From Hippopus hippopus (lineage: Eukaryota > Mollusca > Bivalvia > Cardiida > Cardiidae), in NCBI GenBank assembly GCA_946811185.2, contig OX328105.1, forward strand, positions 44,764,845 to 44,828,844: DNA of 64,000 nt, read 5' to 3'. Shown one piece after another: positions 9,331-20,985 of this stretch. Position numbers and translations under genes: made by a program. The first letter of the stretch is position 1. Every line of letters begins with the position of its first letter. The notes beneath the pieces are model-generated. The model made no database searches, was not told the DNA's origin, and saw only the letters and a program-made list of their open reading frames with translations.

Positions 9331-9639
9331 TAGGCAGCATCATATAATGGTTCATAAATGAGTTGAGACAGGACACTTGAAAGTACTCAAATATCTGAAT
9401 GATATACCGGCCTTCTAGGGTCAATCTCTCGTGAAAGCAATGTCACTTAGGGTCAGATATTACAATTTGTTGTCCTTGCAATCCTTCATCGTATAAAGGA
9501 TTTATCTTTAATCGGTTAGTGCCTGCATTTGCATTCGATTGTATATCAATCAGTGTTTTGTTGTTGTTGTTTACTTTACTAACCAAAAGATCTACACAAC
9601 ACGAATTCTTTTCTTTATAATAGGCTTAGATAGCTCTCC

Positions 9640-9754
9640 TTAACTCTTTTGGTGCCAAATAAATAAAATCGATTGTCAAATAGATACAGGAGATAAGACT
9701 AGACTGCACAATTTACAGTCTGATCTTGGTCTATGATGTCCCCGAAGCTATTAA
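9640..9754 (+). mobile_element. TTAA-B' MITE, short derivative
   Basis: TTAACTCTTTTGGTGCC at 9640 matches the left end of the copy at 33975-34199. The hairpin is reduced to AGACTAGACTGCACAATTT with its complement, and it closes at the TTAA of 9751-9754. Confidence 0.6.
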
Positions 9755-9776
9755 AATTGCACCTAGTATTGGTTGA

Positions 9777-9986
9777 TTAATCCTCAAGCTAAATGAATGT
9801 TCGAATGAAAATTCCCACCCAAGAGTAAAAACTCAAATATTGCTATTTCAATGTTGATTTCAATGATGAAAATACCGTATCGGACAGTGTAGATCCTAGA
9901 TCAGACTGCACGTTCTGTGCAGTCTGATCTTGATCTACACTGTCCGCAAAAGCGCCCCGAGTCGCGCTTAGCAGCCTACGGGTTAA
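9777..9986 (+). mobile_element. TTAA-B MITE, full length
   Basis: TTAA at 9777-9780 and 9983-9986, 210 bp. The hairpin at 9882-9944 pairs GGACAGTGTAGATC with GATCTACACTGTCC. Ends TTAGCAGCCTACGGG. Confidence 0.88.
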
Positions 9987-10048
9987 TCCTTAGTCTTGGT
10001 ATTCAATAACCTATTACCAAACCATCTCTGTGTTTCTAAGCTGTGTTT

Positions 10049-10197
10049 CTAACGGCTTTACCGAATTTTTTTTTCTCTTTTTCCCATGTTTTCTACCCAT
10101 TCTCAGTCAAACCTGATCGTATCAGCCACGTTTTACTTGTCGTCTGCAAAATTAATGCTTTGAATTTGGATGAATTCATATCTGGTTGTCTGTTAAA
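10049..10197 (-). mobile_element. TTAA-A fragment lacking the left palindrome arm
   Basis: Carries only CTTTTTCCCATGTTTTCTACC of the palindrome, then the flank TTGTCGTCTGCAAAATTAATG, and ends TCTGGTTGTCTGTTAA. Confidence 0.6.
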
Positions 10198-10320
10198 AAC
10201 TTGAGAAAGCCGACGCAGTGACGGGGTAACAACTGATTATCGTGACATTTCCAGTATTTTCATTCAACGGCACAGAAAAAAGAAATATGGATAAATTCGA
10301 ATGATTCATACACTTTCTTG

Positions 10321-10543
10321 TCAACCTTTTTATCGTACAACAATTTCTTGACTCCAAATTGAAAGGACTGGCAGACGACAAGCTACACCGTTGGTATTTT
10401 TCTTTAAACAAAAAAAAAAAAAACGATGGAAATATTGCGGGGAAAGTTGAAAATGCTGGATACCAACATCTCCTTTCTCACCGTGTTTTCAATAGCATTC
10501 TCCTTTACGGTCCTTAAAACATGGTTGTATGGTAAAGGGTTAA
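10321..10543 (+). mobile_element. TTAA-A MITE, diverged
   Basis: The right terminus TGTATGGTAAAGGGTTAA is well kept and the left terminus is worn. The core reads AAATGCTGGATACCAACAT, so the central pairing is broken. A 14-A run interrupts the left arm region. Confidence 0.65.
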
Positions 10544-10559
10544 ATAGTCATTTAAAGTT

Positions 10560-11590
10560 TGAAAGAATCTGGAAATTGCCAATCGAATAAATGGCTCAAA
10601 TAAATACAGTTCTGAAGTATCGGCAGAGAGGCGAGCAATCAATGTCAGTGCCCCCTCAAAAACGACGACACACTAACAAGGGAAAACAATTTACCAAATT
10701 AACCTTAGAAGCGCGCGCTCAATTACAGTAGAACACGAGCAGATATTAATACACTCTAAAAAAGCAATTTGATTGGATAACGTCAATCAGGAAGACCACC
10801 ATACAGGGATGAGGATGCTGAAAAACAAATGATGTATGCGTAGTGGCAAACAACCTGCAAAATTCTTCCCCTTTTAAGCTTCGTCGCGATGGTGAAATCG
10901 GTAACAGACTTCGGGTTTATTTCAAGCTCACGACCCGTCCAAATTTCTATTTTCAGGGTTATGACGGAATTCAGTACTCGTTTCGTGAATGGGTCTCTCT
11001 CTCTCTCTCGTACGCTCGCTCATGGTATGACTTACTGAATAACAAAACCACAAATCAAGAATAATGCACGGAAAGCTGACTGGCTATTAGAAATAACGGA
11101 AAGCAATATTTTTGAAACCAGCGGTAATACGAAAAGTACTAAATAGCTTGTCATGAGAGAGAATGAAACAAACTGCTCTCATATATGCCATTTGGAAATC
11201 TGTTATTATCTAAACTATGTGTATGTTGTGTGCCGCCTCAATATTAAAAATCTACACAGTCCAAAGTGTTGAATTATTTCAGCATTCCTGTCCTTTTAAA
11301 CTAGCATTATTATTACACGTTTCAATATCAGAAAACTGTCTCAGCGGTGAATTGATACAAGAATAGGATAAAATTATTTTTTATATTATTTTAGACAAGA
11401 ATTCATAGCTGTTGACCAATTTGTAGATTATCATGAATTATTTTGGAAAAAATTATATAATGTACATGTAACTTGCACCTCTAACCGCAAGAATGGTACA
11501 TATTCGAAATGAAATATTTTAGTTGGTAGATTAACCCAAATTCTTGTACATGTAGTTGCAAAGCTCCTCCAGTTACAATTGTACTTAAAG
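10560..11590. other. Low-repeat stretch with weak coding hints, no gene called
   Basis: A 46-codon ATG frame at 10591-10731 on the + strand encodes a basic, protein-like peptide (KRRHTNKGKQ within). A textbook acceptor (TTTCTATTTTCAG) ends near 10957. A (TC)n run lies at 10996-11009. I could not link these into a gene with a donor and a continuing frame. Confidence 0.3.
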
Positions 11591-11596
11591 TTTAAT

Positions 11597-11768
11597 TTAA
11601 CTCTTAGGCTGCTAAGCGTGACTCTAGGACTCTTTGCAGACAGCGTGGATCCACATGGTATGATTAGGAAATATTTCTGCCCCTTAAATAACTTTGAAAT
11701 AGCATTATTTGGGTTTTCACTTTCTGTTTGAAAGTTTCATTCAGCTCATTTAGCAGGATAAAGGTTAA
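11597..11768 (-). mobile_element. TTAA-B MITE with the hairpin core deleted
   Basis: TTAA at 11597-11600 and 11765-11768. The minus strand starts at the CCTTTATCCTGCTAAATGAG end and finishes TTAGCAGCCTAAGAG. Most of the palindrome is missing: only GACAGCGTGGATCC remains. Confidence 0.75.
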
Positions 11769-11934
11769 ACCTGTTAAACCTGTATATATATAGCGAATAT
11801 GGATTGTGAAACAAGTTCTGCATCTTATATATTGACCAATCGATAACGTTACTTACTTCCTACCCAACCTGTAGCCTATTCGTGCCATGATGTAGAGTTG
11901 TAGACAGTTCAAAGGATGACCACGTCCATTACGG

Positions 11935-11998
11935 GATTCGAACCAAGAATCTTTGATGTGAAAGAAGCTGACGTTGTACCCTTTTACTACTACAAATT
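11935..11998 (-). repeat. tRNA-derived SINE head fragment
   Basis: The minus-strand B box is TGGTTCGAATCCC, with CACATCAAAGATTC before it, matching the fragment at 2625-2700. Confidence 0.5.
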
Positions 11999-12600
11999 TC
12001 GTCTGAAGGTTCGTCTGTTTGTCTATTGGATAATCTAGTTGTTGATGTCGAAACGAGGCATATAGAATGGTCGAATTTCAATTCGAATAGGGTTTAAAAT
12101 TCAAGAAATTAACACAGTTCAGTTTAATGTCAGAAATAGTTTCAATCACATCTAGGCACATGTAAGAAATGTATCCTTAGTATTGTGTATGACGACACCG
12201 GTTAAATACAATAATTTTGCAGCTTTTCTGTGCTGCTGTGTAACAAAGAAGCGGGCTTCCAGTAATTTCCGATGATATTAATGGTAATTGGATGAATTGA
12301 AAGTGTGGATGAATTAAGAAAATTGAGAGACGATTGAGAGAATGAATCCAGAATAATTGGTAAGACAATTCCGGGGATTTGTCAAATTAACGTTCACAAA
12401 TTATATGATCTTTTTAACGGTCTACGGGATAAATTGGCGCGAGGGTTTAAGCCCGTACCCAATTTGTAGGATGGAAATACGACGTGATTGCAGGGTCCTC
12501 GCTGTTATAAAAATAGGAAATGGTGTTGATTAAATTAATCAGACTTGACAAGAGAAGTCAAGTGAGTATTGATGAGAGCTGCCGGAGAGATTGTAAGCTC

Positions 12601-12811
12601 TGTGCGACAAAACAAACCTTTAAACTTGTCCAGATTGAAAGCATTTGCAGGCGACAAAGTAAATGTGGCTGAAATTATGGCAGCTGTCCTTGATGGGATA
12701 AAATGCATAATTGAAAAAGGAGGAAATGCTGGGACCACAATTGTTCTCCTTTTTCAACAATGTTTTCGAAAGCCATTTTCCTCTGGGTTTATCGGGACTG
12801 TTTGGTAAAGG
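12601..12811 (+). mobile_element. TTAA-A MITE, diverged
   Basis: The phrase TGTCCAGATTGAAAGCATTTGCAG is retained, here with GGCGACAAAG after it. The palindrome centre has drifted to GAAATGCTGGGACCACAATTG. Right end TTTGGTAAAGG. The TTAA is lost. Confidence 0.65.
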
Positions 12812-12992
12812 AATGTGGGGAAGAAAATCAAAGCACTGAAGATGTTGGACAGAGTTGTCTAAACTCACTACAGCAGAAATAAGCGATTGCTCCTTTTCCA
12901 ACAATGTTTTGAAGGGTTGTGTACAGCATAGATGTAGAGGGCAATCTTAGTTGGTTTCACGGTAAGTGTGAACGAAGACATACCGGGTATTC

Positions 12993-13207
12993 TTAACTCT
13001 TTTCCGGCCGAATTTGTTGATAGTTATAGAAATAGACTCGCTAAGTTTATAGACATTTAGCCGGGTTTATATGATCAAAACTACTGATAAAGAAGCTGAG
13101 AGTGTAGAGCAAGATCAGACTGCACTTATGTGCAGGCTGATCTTGATTTAAAATCTCCGCATAATACACACTTCGTATTCGTTCGCGAACGGCAGGATAA
13201 GGGTTAA
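12993..13207 (+). mobile_element. TTAA-B' MITE, full length
   Basis: TTAA at 12993-12996 and 13204-13207. Left end CTCTTTTCCGGCCG, right end CGGCAGGATAAGGG. The hairpin AGCAAGATCAGACTGCAC pairs with GTGCAGGCTGATCTTG. Confidence 0.8.
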
Positions 13208-13407
13208 ATATCTCGCGTGCACTCTTTTACCACTTAACTAGATATAGACCTGCTGATATCTAGCGTTGTTTATAGAGACAGCTATTCAGATTTTATAATC
13301 TCACCAAACTTTTTACAATGATTTATCACTGGAATAAGTAAACCAGTAACTCGTGAATCAATAGAAAAGAAGAGGGGACAAAAGTAACGAAAAAAAAATT
13401 CAACGGT

Positions 13408-13900
13408 ATTTCCTTAATGGTTTACGTATCCTCTTTAGGTATATTTAGATTTCAAGCCAGAGTTTCGCGAGACTTGTTAGAATGTGACATGATCGGTAAA
13501 ACGCGTGCATTACAAGGATTCGTAATCAAATCAGCATGACGACGTCATATCTGATGTAATAATAATATAGGGTTAATTCACGTTTTTGAGGTCGTTAACA
13601 TTCGCAGAGGCCTGAAAAATGCTTTAACGCCCGAGTGCGAAGCACAAGGGTGTTAAAGTATTTTGAGGGCCTCTGCGAATGTTAACGACCGAAAAAAACG
13701 TGAATTAATGCTATTATTGCATAATGTAAAGGTATTTCAGCAATAATTTGCAAAGATAGCAAAAATATTTCCATAGAAATGCAAATAAGCGAACTTCAAA
13801 TGTACTGTATCTAAATGGGTCAAAACCGGAAGTCGGCGAAGAAGTTTTTGTTACGAGCAGTGAAGGGCTGTTAGTCCTGTATGCCAGTTTTGATTCTCTC
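13408..13900 (+). repeat. Family M repeat interrupted by a foldback element
   Basis: Shares TTCCTTAA, the AATGTGACATGATC region, ACGCGTG, ATTCGTAATC and TGACGACGTCATATCTGA with DNA at 28250-28648. A reversed version is near 43740-43880. The palindrome at 13561-13718 lies in its middle. Confidence 0.45.
13561..13718. mobile_element. Foldback element with ~48-bp arms
   Basis: The left arm from 13561 (AATAATATAGGGTTAATTCA...) and the right arm ending at 13718 pair through GGTCGTTAACATTCGCAGAG. The loop is itself palindromic: CTTTAACGCCC, GTGCGAAGCAC, GGGTGTTAAAG. Confidence 0.8.
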
Positions 13901-14763
13901 GGTGTAAATTCACTTCTAATGATTTTTAATACAAAGTGGACTTATGTGGGATAAACTTGCACATGTTTGGACGATTACAACTAGAATGAATGAGTGGATA
14001 TGAATTTCTGTAACTGAAAGACGTCAGAGGGATCGATCTACATCAAGCGAGGGAATTACCGATCACGTTAAAAAGTGGGTGGGATGTAGCTGGTTTAGAG
14101 TACATTTCACGAGTGATTTTTTGTTCAGATCTCGATTAAACTGAGATCCTGTGCAAAATTTTGTTTGTGGTGTACTAATATCATCAAAGACAAGCCATGA
14201 AAAGGATCTAATATGGTACAAGCTCCTACAGTTTGTTGGTCGGAGTCTAGGAAAAATCTGACAAGAACAAACGTAGTTTACAAGGTAGGCCCGAATCGAG
14301 GATATTGATAGTACAAAGCCGGGCGTTAACGGCGCGTGAATTTACTGATTAATACACGTTTTCTCCCGTTATTGCCCGGTTTTTACCCGTTAATGCATGC
14401 TTATAACGGCCCGAAAAGGCACTTTTTATGCAATAATACTTTAAAAAACAGAGTTAACGAATGCAAGATGACCTTCCCGTTATTTCACAGCGTAAAATTA
14501 AACCTCTTTATGAAATATGATCGCCAGGTTTATATATGAGTGCAAAGACAAATCTGTCTAGTTGTATTTATCGGTATTTTACAAGAAATTTTTGATTAAG
14601 GGCATAAAAACTAACTAGGCCTCTTTAATATATATAAAGCTGCCATTTTGGAATGTTTTTACCTTCGAAACACACGTTTGAGATTTATAAATATTAATTT
14701 CATATTTTGTGATGTCATAACTCAAGATTATGTGACGTGTATGTGATTTTATAGTTATTGGGC

Positions 14764-14817
14764 TTGTTCACCTGAGAAACTCGGGTTGACTCGAGCTCCT
14801 CGGGTCAAGGTGAACAA
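14764..14817. repeat. Small inverted repeat
   Basis: TTGTTCACCT and AGGTGAACAA are exact inverted copies around an ACTCGGGTTGACTCGAGCTC interior, itself rich in CTCGAG palindromes. Could be a MITE remnant. Confidence 0.4.
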
Positions 14818-15090
14818 ATCGAGTTCATACGAACTCGAATCAGCCATTTGACCTTTGACCTGAACTCTAGCCGCACAGGGTTAGTTGAGTTTCAGAATGG
14901 GGTCTCTTGGTAGATGCTAGTAAGTGTTATTCTACGTCATTCGAGAGTTTCGGGTGAACATGCAATTGAGCTACCAGATATGGCAACGTACGGCTTTTTC
15001 TCCAACTCTTATTCTGATCCGTTGGATTTTGGTGATATATTGGACACATAAGCTGAAATCGCAATTGTTGGATCCTATTGTCTGGGTTCC

Positions 15091-15278
15091 TTGTCACCAA
15101 CCATTCTTAAGAATGTTCCTTGTCCCATTCTCCAGAATTTTCTACATTTGAAAGTAGCACAACTTCTGATTGGTTAAACCGTTCGGTTTAGCCAATCAGT
15201 AGTTGTATTACTTACAAATTTAGAAAATCTTGGAGAATTAGACTAAGAATATTCTCAAGAATGGTTGGTGAATACAGG
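15091..15278. mobile_element. Family F foldback MITE, full length
   Basis: Nested inverted arms. Outer CACCAACCATTCTTAAGAAT with ATTCTCAAGAATGGTTGGTG; inner CTTCTGATTGGTTAAACCG with CGGTTTAGCCAATCAG. This is the most complete of three copies and shows the element to be symmetric nearly end to end. Confidence 0.8.
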
Positions 15279-15419
15279 CCCTGGTCGAGCATGTCTTCTA
15301 CCATGTTTTTTTTTTTTGCATCCTGGTGGCACAAGAGAAAAAATACTATATTGATTTCTTGGATTTTTACGCCGTTCTCAACCCTTTTCAGCTATGTATT
15401 GTAGTGGCCGGCTCACATA

Positions 15420-15620
15420 TCCTTGCTGTTATGGCCATAGCCAACTTTCACGGACATGCCTTATCAGCAGTCTCACATATCAACGAATCGATGAAAATAA
15501 TCGATATCATACGGAAAGGTTCGGGATTTTCCGGAGTTCGGCGAACTTAAACCGTATATAATCTATACTCGATATCCCGCAGCTATAAAAGATAAGAAAA
15601 ACGTAACATTACGTAACAGC
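15420..15620 (-). repeat. Family L repeat fragment
   Basis: ATAGCCAACTTTCACGGACATG and ACATTACGTAACAGCG recur, in part as the complement, in the stretch 18690-19230. An open plus-strand frame of 74 codons here comes from this repeat and is not taken as a gene. Confidence 0.45.
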
Positions 15621-16198
15621 GTAACAGTAGCCCTGCGTCAATCCTTGCCTAGACTGTATATCTGACATTTTTTTTTTTTCAACCTAACCTTTTGTCTCCT
15701 AAAGGACAGTGTAGCCTCTGTAGATCAGTCTGTTATAGCGAAGAATGTGCACCCTTATCAGAATGCACATTATCTTGGATTTACACCACCACATACAGCG
15801 AGAATTTTCCTTGAAAAAAAATTTAATTGCTATGTTTGAGCTTTATTTGTCGTTTTGTAATTAATTCATTCATCAGTTTAAGGGTGAAGTTTTGATTCTC
15901 TGAGACATTAACTGATCTCCGCTGTTCGGCCCTTGAACTGCTTTGTGTGAGTAAGTGCCAACAATGTAGACTAATAATAAACTGCAACAAAAAAGCAGTC
16001 TGATCTTGAAACCTAATTCGTCCAAATGTAATTTTGCTGACAGTGTAAATTAATGATAGGCTGCACAAAACAAGCAGTCTGATTTTGGACCTAATCGACT
16101 CTTTACGTCGATTTTTTTTTAATAAGAAAATTCCTTGATATCACAATATTATCCGCTGGCTGAATTCAGAAAAAAATGGGCATTTTGGGAGTTCCGCC

Positions 16199-16423
16199 TT
16201 AACCCTTTTCCATACACTCCAGAGTTTTACCGGCCCTTAAAGAAGAGGCTTTTGAAAACAGTGTAGGAAAAGAAGAAAATGCTGATAACCAGTGTTCTCT
16301 CCTTTTCCTACAACGTTTTCTACCCTTTCAAAGACAGAAATTATCATTTGTGTTACATTTAAAATGTTGTCTGCAAATGCTTTCAATTTGAGTCCATAAT
16401 TTTGTCGTTTGATAAAGTTTTAA
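16199..16423 (-). mobile_element. TTAA-A MITE, minus orientation
   Basis: TTAA at 16199-16202 and about 16420-16423. Begins CCCTTTTCCATACACTCC, ends TCGTTTGATAAAG. The core reads AAATGCTGATAACCAGTGTTC with several arm mismatches. Confidence 0.75.
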
Positions 16424-16471
16424 AAACCAATGATTTATGTGGCAGTCAATACCTTAGCAAATAATTCCATG

Positions 16472-16652
16472 GTTTAACGACCCAAAAGAGGAAGGCTTTT
16501 GAAAACACACGGAAAGGAGAAAGTGCTTGTGATAGACAATTTCTTATTTTTCCACAATGTTTTCTACCTTCTCAAAAGCATGTTTCAGCCATATTTTTCG
16601 TCTGCAAATGCTTTCAACTTGAAAAAACCTTCAGTTTTGTCGTTTGGTAAAT
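16472..16652 (-). mobile_element. TTAA-A MITE, decayed
   Basis: The left terminus is lost. GAGGAAGGCTTTTGAAAACA and TCCACAATGTTTTCTACC are present, the centre is scrambled, and it ends TCGTTTGGTAAATAG. Confidence 0.6.
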
Positions 16653-16659
16653 AGTAAAT

Positions 16660-18240
16660 GGGTATATCTTGATGGGGTGAATAAGTCAGAATTTCAAAAT
16701 TTGATTTTATGTGTGTGTGGTATGGTCGTTTTGATTTGTACATTTTCCAGTTCCTATGAGTAAGAAAAAGTGGGAAAGAAGGAGACAAGAAAACTCATTA
16801 ATAGCACATACATTAATCTTGGATACTGCTTAGAAACGTTAGGGTACATGTACATGATTTAATTCACACGAAAAGTTACAGATTCAGCATTTAAGAAAAT
16901 GTTCATTTGATATTGGTTTTTGATTGAAGAAAAAAAAGGAAAATGCTTTTTTCAGAATACTCCGTAGATTGTGTGGTGCCTTTTGCTTCATGACCGATGT
17001 CGCCTTTTCTCACAATGTCTACTAGTAGTGCTATCAATAGTTCTATGTAGATGTTTCCTTTTAAGCGAGTTGAAAAGTTGCATCCAAGAAAAGGGTGAAT
17101 ATGATATACCCAAATGATGCTTGATATTCGGAACAACTTATGTCTATCCATTTATTAAACAATATTTTGATACATGAAAATGGGGACAAACTATTATTAT
17201 TACACAATTTTAAGCACTGTCCTTTTATTATTATGTTATAGGGGTTAATATTTCTTTCATCGCGGCCGAAAGGAGAAAAAGAAAAGTGCTCGAGACGAAA
17301 CCGAAAGTTATCTAAAAGCAAACTATTCGTCATCAAATAAGCCATGGCAGGAAAAAAAGGTCTTATTGTTCATGTTGAAAGCATCATACTCGATCAGCGC
17401 AAACTGATCCGGGCGACGCTCTAGCACCGTCGACAGGAATGGTAAAAATAAAAAAGTATTTCTTTCTCTAATACATTCATACATGACGCAGACAGTGTCA
17501 ATTTAAATAACCATCCATGGATTTCACTAATAGGTTGTTGAAACTGAGATAGACTTTTTGCAAAGTTTATTTTCTTTTATACAATTGTAAATATGTTTCG
17601 TCCATTTTATAAACCTGCAGCACTAGCCACGCGATAGACTGAGATGTTGTTTGACCAGCTTTGAAATTCAGAATTTGCCTAACAGTTTTAGCTTATTCAT
17701 AATATTAAGAAATATTTACCATTCGTAATGCTAGGCTGTTTAAATAACAAATCTCTTAAACCTAACTAATAGATGATAATTAAGCAGCAGTAAACTTTTT
17801 AAGTCACTGGTATAGAAGTAGCTCGTATTATTCCCTTTACCCCCCTATATTCATAGTCTGTATCAATTTCAATCTATTAGCAAAGTTATTCTTCTTGCGG
17901 TTCATGCTTTTTGCATGTTACGTCGTTTAAAATATGGAAGAATTACAATTAGCCCATCACCGTATAGGCTAATTCTTACCAATAAACAATAAATATAAGT
18001 GATTAAAAGGACAAAACAGTTGAAACAAGGGAGAATTGAGTTTGATTGATGTAGAAAACATTGTCTGGGAAAGTAGGAGATAACTTGTCAAAAATTAGTG
18101 CGCCCATTTCCACAATCAGCTGCAGGGTTGTTAGAAGTCGTATTTTGTACAGTAACAGGTTCAACTTGTTATTTAAAATTTTACGAAAAGACAAAATTTC
18201 AGACTTGCCCAAATTAAACAAAACAAAACAAAAAAAAAAA
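16660..18240. other. No supported gene; one GC-rich patch
   Basis: Mostly AT-rich unique sequence. A patch at 17390-17445 is richer in GC than its surroundings and carries a 48-codon minus-strand frame (STVLERRPDQFALIEYD within). No convincing splice sites were found, so it is left uncalled. Confidence 0.35.
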
Positions 18241-18251
18241 AGAAAAACAAT

Positions 18252-18368
18252 TCTTTAAAGAGTCAAAAACATTGCGAGAAAAGGACCAAAAAAAAAAAAA
18301 AAAAATTGGTCATCAGCATTTAAACCTTTTCTTACAATGTTTTCAAAAGCCTTCTTTTTGATGTGGCA
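18252..18368 (+). mobile_element. TTAA-A central fragment
   Basis: AAAAACATTGCGAGAAAAGG, an expanded A-run, TCATCAGCATT, then CTTACAATGTTTTCAAAAGC. Outer flanks cannot be followed. Confidence 0.5.
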
Positions 18369-18689
18369 GGTCAACAACCGGTTTGAAAATAGCAAGTAAC
18401 CAGGAAAAGGTGAGCTGTCGCCATAAAATACTTTTGAAATGGCATTAATCACCGAACATTTGGATCTAAAAGCTGAACAGCGGGGAAAGAAATAGCAAAT
18501 GTACATTTTCTAAGTTTGAATGTTTATCTTTATAATTTCAAATCCATGGAAAAAATCTCATAAATATCAAAAGTCTGGTCTTTCATCACATCTATGAGAC
18601 ACATAATAAAATATCATAGGGATACTGTCATGATCAAACAACCCGGGTATATTGTATATATTTAAACATAGCAGGGGGTCCGTATGTCA

Positions 18690-19260
18690 ATATAACATTA
18701 CGTAACACAGTAAAGATATCCGATAAGTGGCTAATCGAATAGTGAGACTCGGCCATCATCGGAAAACTCCGGCACAATCCGAGCAATCACGGAAAAAGAA
18801 AAAAATAGAAGTGGCATTAAAAAACTGTAAAAAGGACCAAAAGTTTATTTTTTTACATAATTCAAACTTATACCAATTTAAAGAGAAATGAATAAGCTTT
18901 CTGACCTCACTTGAGATAATTTTGGCTTTTCAACACAAAGAAAGAAAATTCAACAAATATTTCAGTTCATTTTTCCTCTTTATATATAAACCATACCTAC
19001 AATTTTAAAGTAAAAAAAGGACCAAAAGTTTCTTTTTTGATATTTATAAAACTAAGTTCATTTGAAAGAGCATAAATTGAATTTTCTTACCTCACTTGAG
19101 ATAATTTTCAATTCTGAAAATTGATGAAGTTATAAGCATTTATCTACCGGGGCCCTTCATATTTCTATATAAAAAAAATACAGGTAAAATGGGCAGATAT
19201 CGACTTTTACATGTCCGCGAAAGTTGGCTATGGTTACTGTTGCTATGCGCAACACTGTTT
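18690..19260 (+). repeat. Family L repeat with an internal direct repeat
   Basis: Contains ACATTACGTAACACAG, CGGAAAACTCCGGCAC and GTCCGCGAAAGTTGGCTATG. Inside it, about 90 bp starting AAAGGACCAAAAGTTT and ending CCTCACTTGAGATAATTTT is repeated at 18833-18925 and 19012-19105. Confidence 0.5.
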
Positions 19261-19547
19261 CCAACACACTGACTGCTTTGCAATATGGACAAAATGGAAA
19301 CAATGTTAAGAGAAAAGAGATGAGTAAATCCTGCCGCAAAGGCCAGATCATTAATTCTAGAAATCAGTCGTGTCGGGACTCGAGCCCAAGACCCCGCTAG
19401 ATTACCAGATCTGCACGTTAACTCTGAACTACTAGAGCTGGGTAGCGAACTGTCGGGCATAAAGAAAACATTTAGACCATTCCAAATAGACATATTTTGA
19501 ACCCCCCCCCCCCCATTGAAAGCAGAGCACAAGTTCTCTTATGGAAA

Positions 19548-19925
19548 ACATTCTGGGTAAAAGGTCAAATCGCTTCTTACAACACTTTCAAAGGGCTTCC
19601 TATGTTGACACTTTGTAACTCTGACTTGTTTAAGCTTAACGGATTAATCAATCAAACGAATAAATAGCCATTCAGTCAGTGGTTAGGATGTAACATACAA
19701 GTTCCTGTTATATCTACTTACAAAGAGACTACATTTATGGAAAGAGACCAGACAGTAGGCCTTCTATTTGCAGTCTGATCTGTTAGTTACCAAAGAAAAG
19801 CGATCAAACGACCCTTTTGAAAACGGATGTCCTTAAAAGCATCGCGGACACCAGTACGTTTTCTGCTTTTCCGACATTGTTTTCTGTCATTTCAAACGGT
19901 CAAACGGTCAAACCCCATCATTTGA
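19548..19925. repeat. Two degenerate TTAA-A cores
   Basis: GGAAAACATTCTGGGTAAAAGG near 19550 and a palindrome-like pair near 19815-19895 (TTTTGAAAACG, ACATTGTTTTCTGTC). Both are recognisable only by their arms. Confidence 0.4.
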
Positions 19926-19942
19926 AGCATATTAAATTGCTC

Positions 19943-20151
19943 TTAACCTATATCCTGTTGTGTAAGTTAAATGGTATACCTTCAAGTGGATAGCAGAAGC
20001 CCAAGGGTTGTTATTTCAAAGTTAATTTTGGGGAAGAAATATCTCCTTCTCGGACAGTGTAGATCAAAGATCAGACTGCACGTTTTGTGCAGTCTGATCT
20101 TTGATCTACACTGTCCGCAAAAGGACAGTGGGTCAGCAGCGTAATGATTAA
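19943..20151 (+). mobile_element. TTAA-B MITE, near-perfect hairpin
   Basis: TTAA at 19943-19946 and 20148-20151. The hairpin at 20051-20118 is the most symmetric of the family, pairing TGTAGATCAAAGATCAGACT with its exact complement. Confidence 0.85.
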
Positions 20152-20433
20152 TATGACCATGTCTAAAATTCTGAAGGAATTAGCCTATTAGCGGGAAAGC
20201 GTTTGCGAAGATCAACGATTTTCTTTCTTCTTCACCAGAAATTAAACTAATATACCACACATAAAGGGATTTCATTTACACACTAATGTATTTTATATTT
20301 AAATACCCAGGCGATAACTGCTTACAATTTTACAGACGGTGTGATTTAAGCGTTTCTCTCAATTTTTGTACACAAATGAAGCGCGTTTTAGCTCCGCCCA
20401 CACTGCAATGAAACTGTCGCCATTTATTCTTAC

Positions 20434-20669
20434 CAGGCTCCAAAACTGCATGGATGAATGAGCTTGGACACTATTTTCTAGTATGAAACACTTCTTTAAA
20501 AATGAAAACAGATCTATAACGCTTTTATATTTCCTTGGTAACGTATTGGAAGTAGGCGTGGTCATAATGCCCATTTGAATAATTTGTATGGCCACAGCTT
20601 CGTCGAGGTTGTTTTGAAGCGTAAATTGATTTAACATTAAGTGTTGATTAAAAGTGTTCGCACCGTCAC
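20434..20669 (-). CDS. Candidate internal exon, unrecognised protein (part 2)
   Basis: Minus strand, 236 bp. Acceptor TAACTTTTAG before 20669; donor CTG followed by GTAAGA after 20434. The 78 whole codons between are open and read like protein: DGANTFNQHLMLNQ, then NLDEAVAIQIIQMG, PRKYKSVIDLFSFLKK and SSMQFWSL. Entry phase is 1, which fits the exon at 20986-21067 and joins to a glycine codon; exit phase is 0. If read on past the donor the frame stops about 25 codons later. The patch has no match to the surrounding repeats. I do not recognise the family and could not find the next exon. A chance open frame remains possible. Confidence 0.4.
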
Positions 20670-20985
20670 CTAAAAGTTACCCCAAGGCGTCAGTTCTTAT
20701 CATAAAGCAGCAAACAGGGAGCCAGGTGCTGCATATACAGATAAATGACAAGTAATGAGTTTTTAATCTTGTTGTTTTTATTTGAGACCGAGAATTGATT
20801 TCGTTAATTTGTCCTAATGGTATTTTACTCTGCTTTCAACAGTACCTCAGTCATGGATGAATTATTCATAATCTCCGTTTCACCAGTTAGGTTTGGGCTT
20901 TGAACGTGATCTGTGCCGCCAGCGGGAATGGATCTCGGGATCTTCTGATCCACATATCTCTGGGAATCTTCGCACTGCAACGTAC

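Noticed and set aside
19140..19532. 130-codon minus-strand frame, the longest apart from Gbx exon 1 and exon 2 in their extended open forms and the 149-codon frame at 33661-34110
   Set aside because: Overlaps family L repeat sequence and a C-run; composition (poly-Ser, Gly run) comes from low-complexity DNA.
20830..20985. Longer version of the minus-strand exon reading on to a donor at GAG-GTACTG
   Set aside because: Exit phase 0 would not match the following candidate exon, and the stretch resembles a degenerate tRNA-derived head (CCCGAGATCCATTCCCGC).
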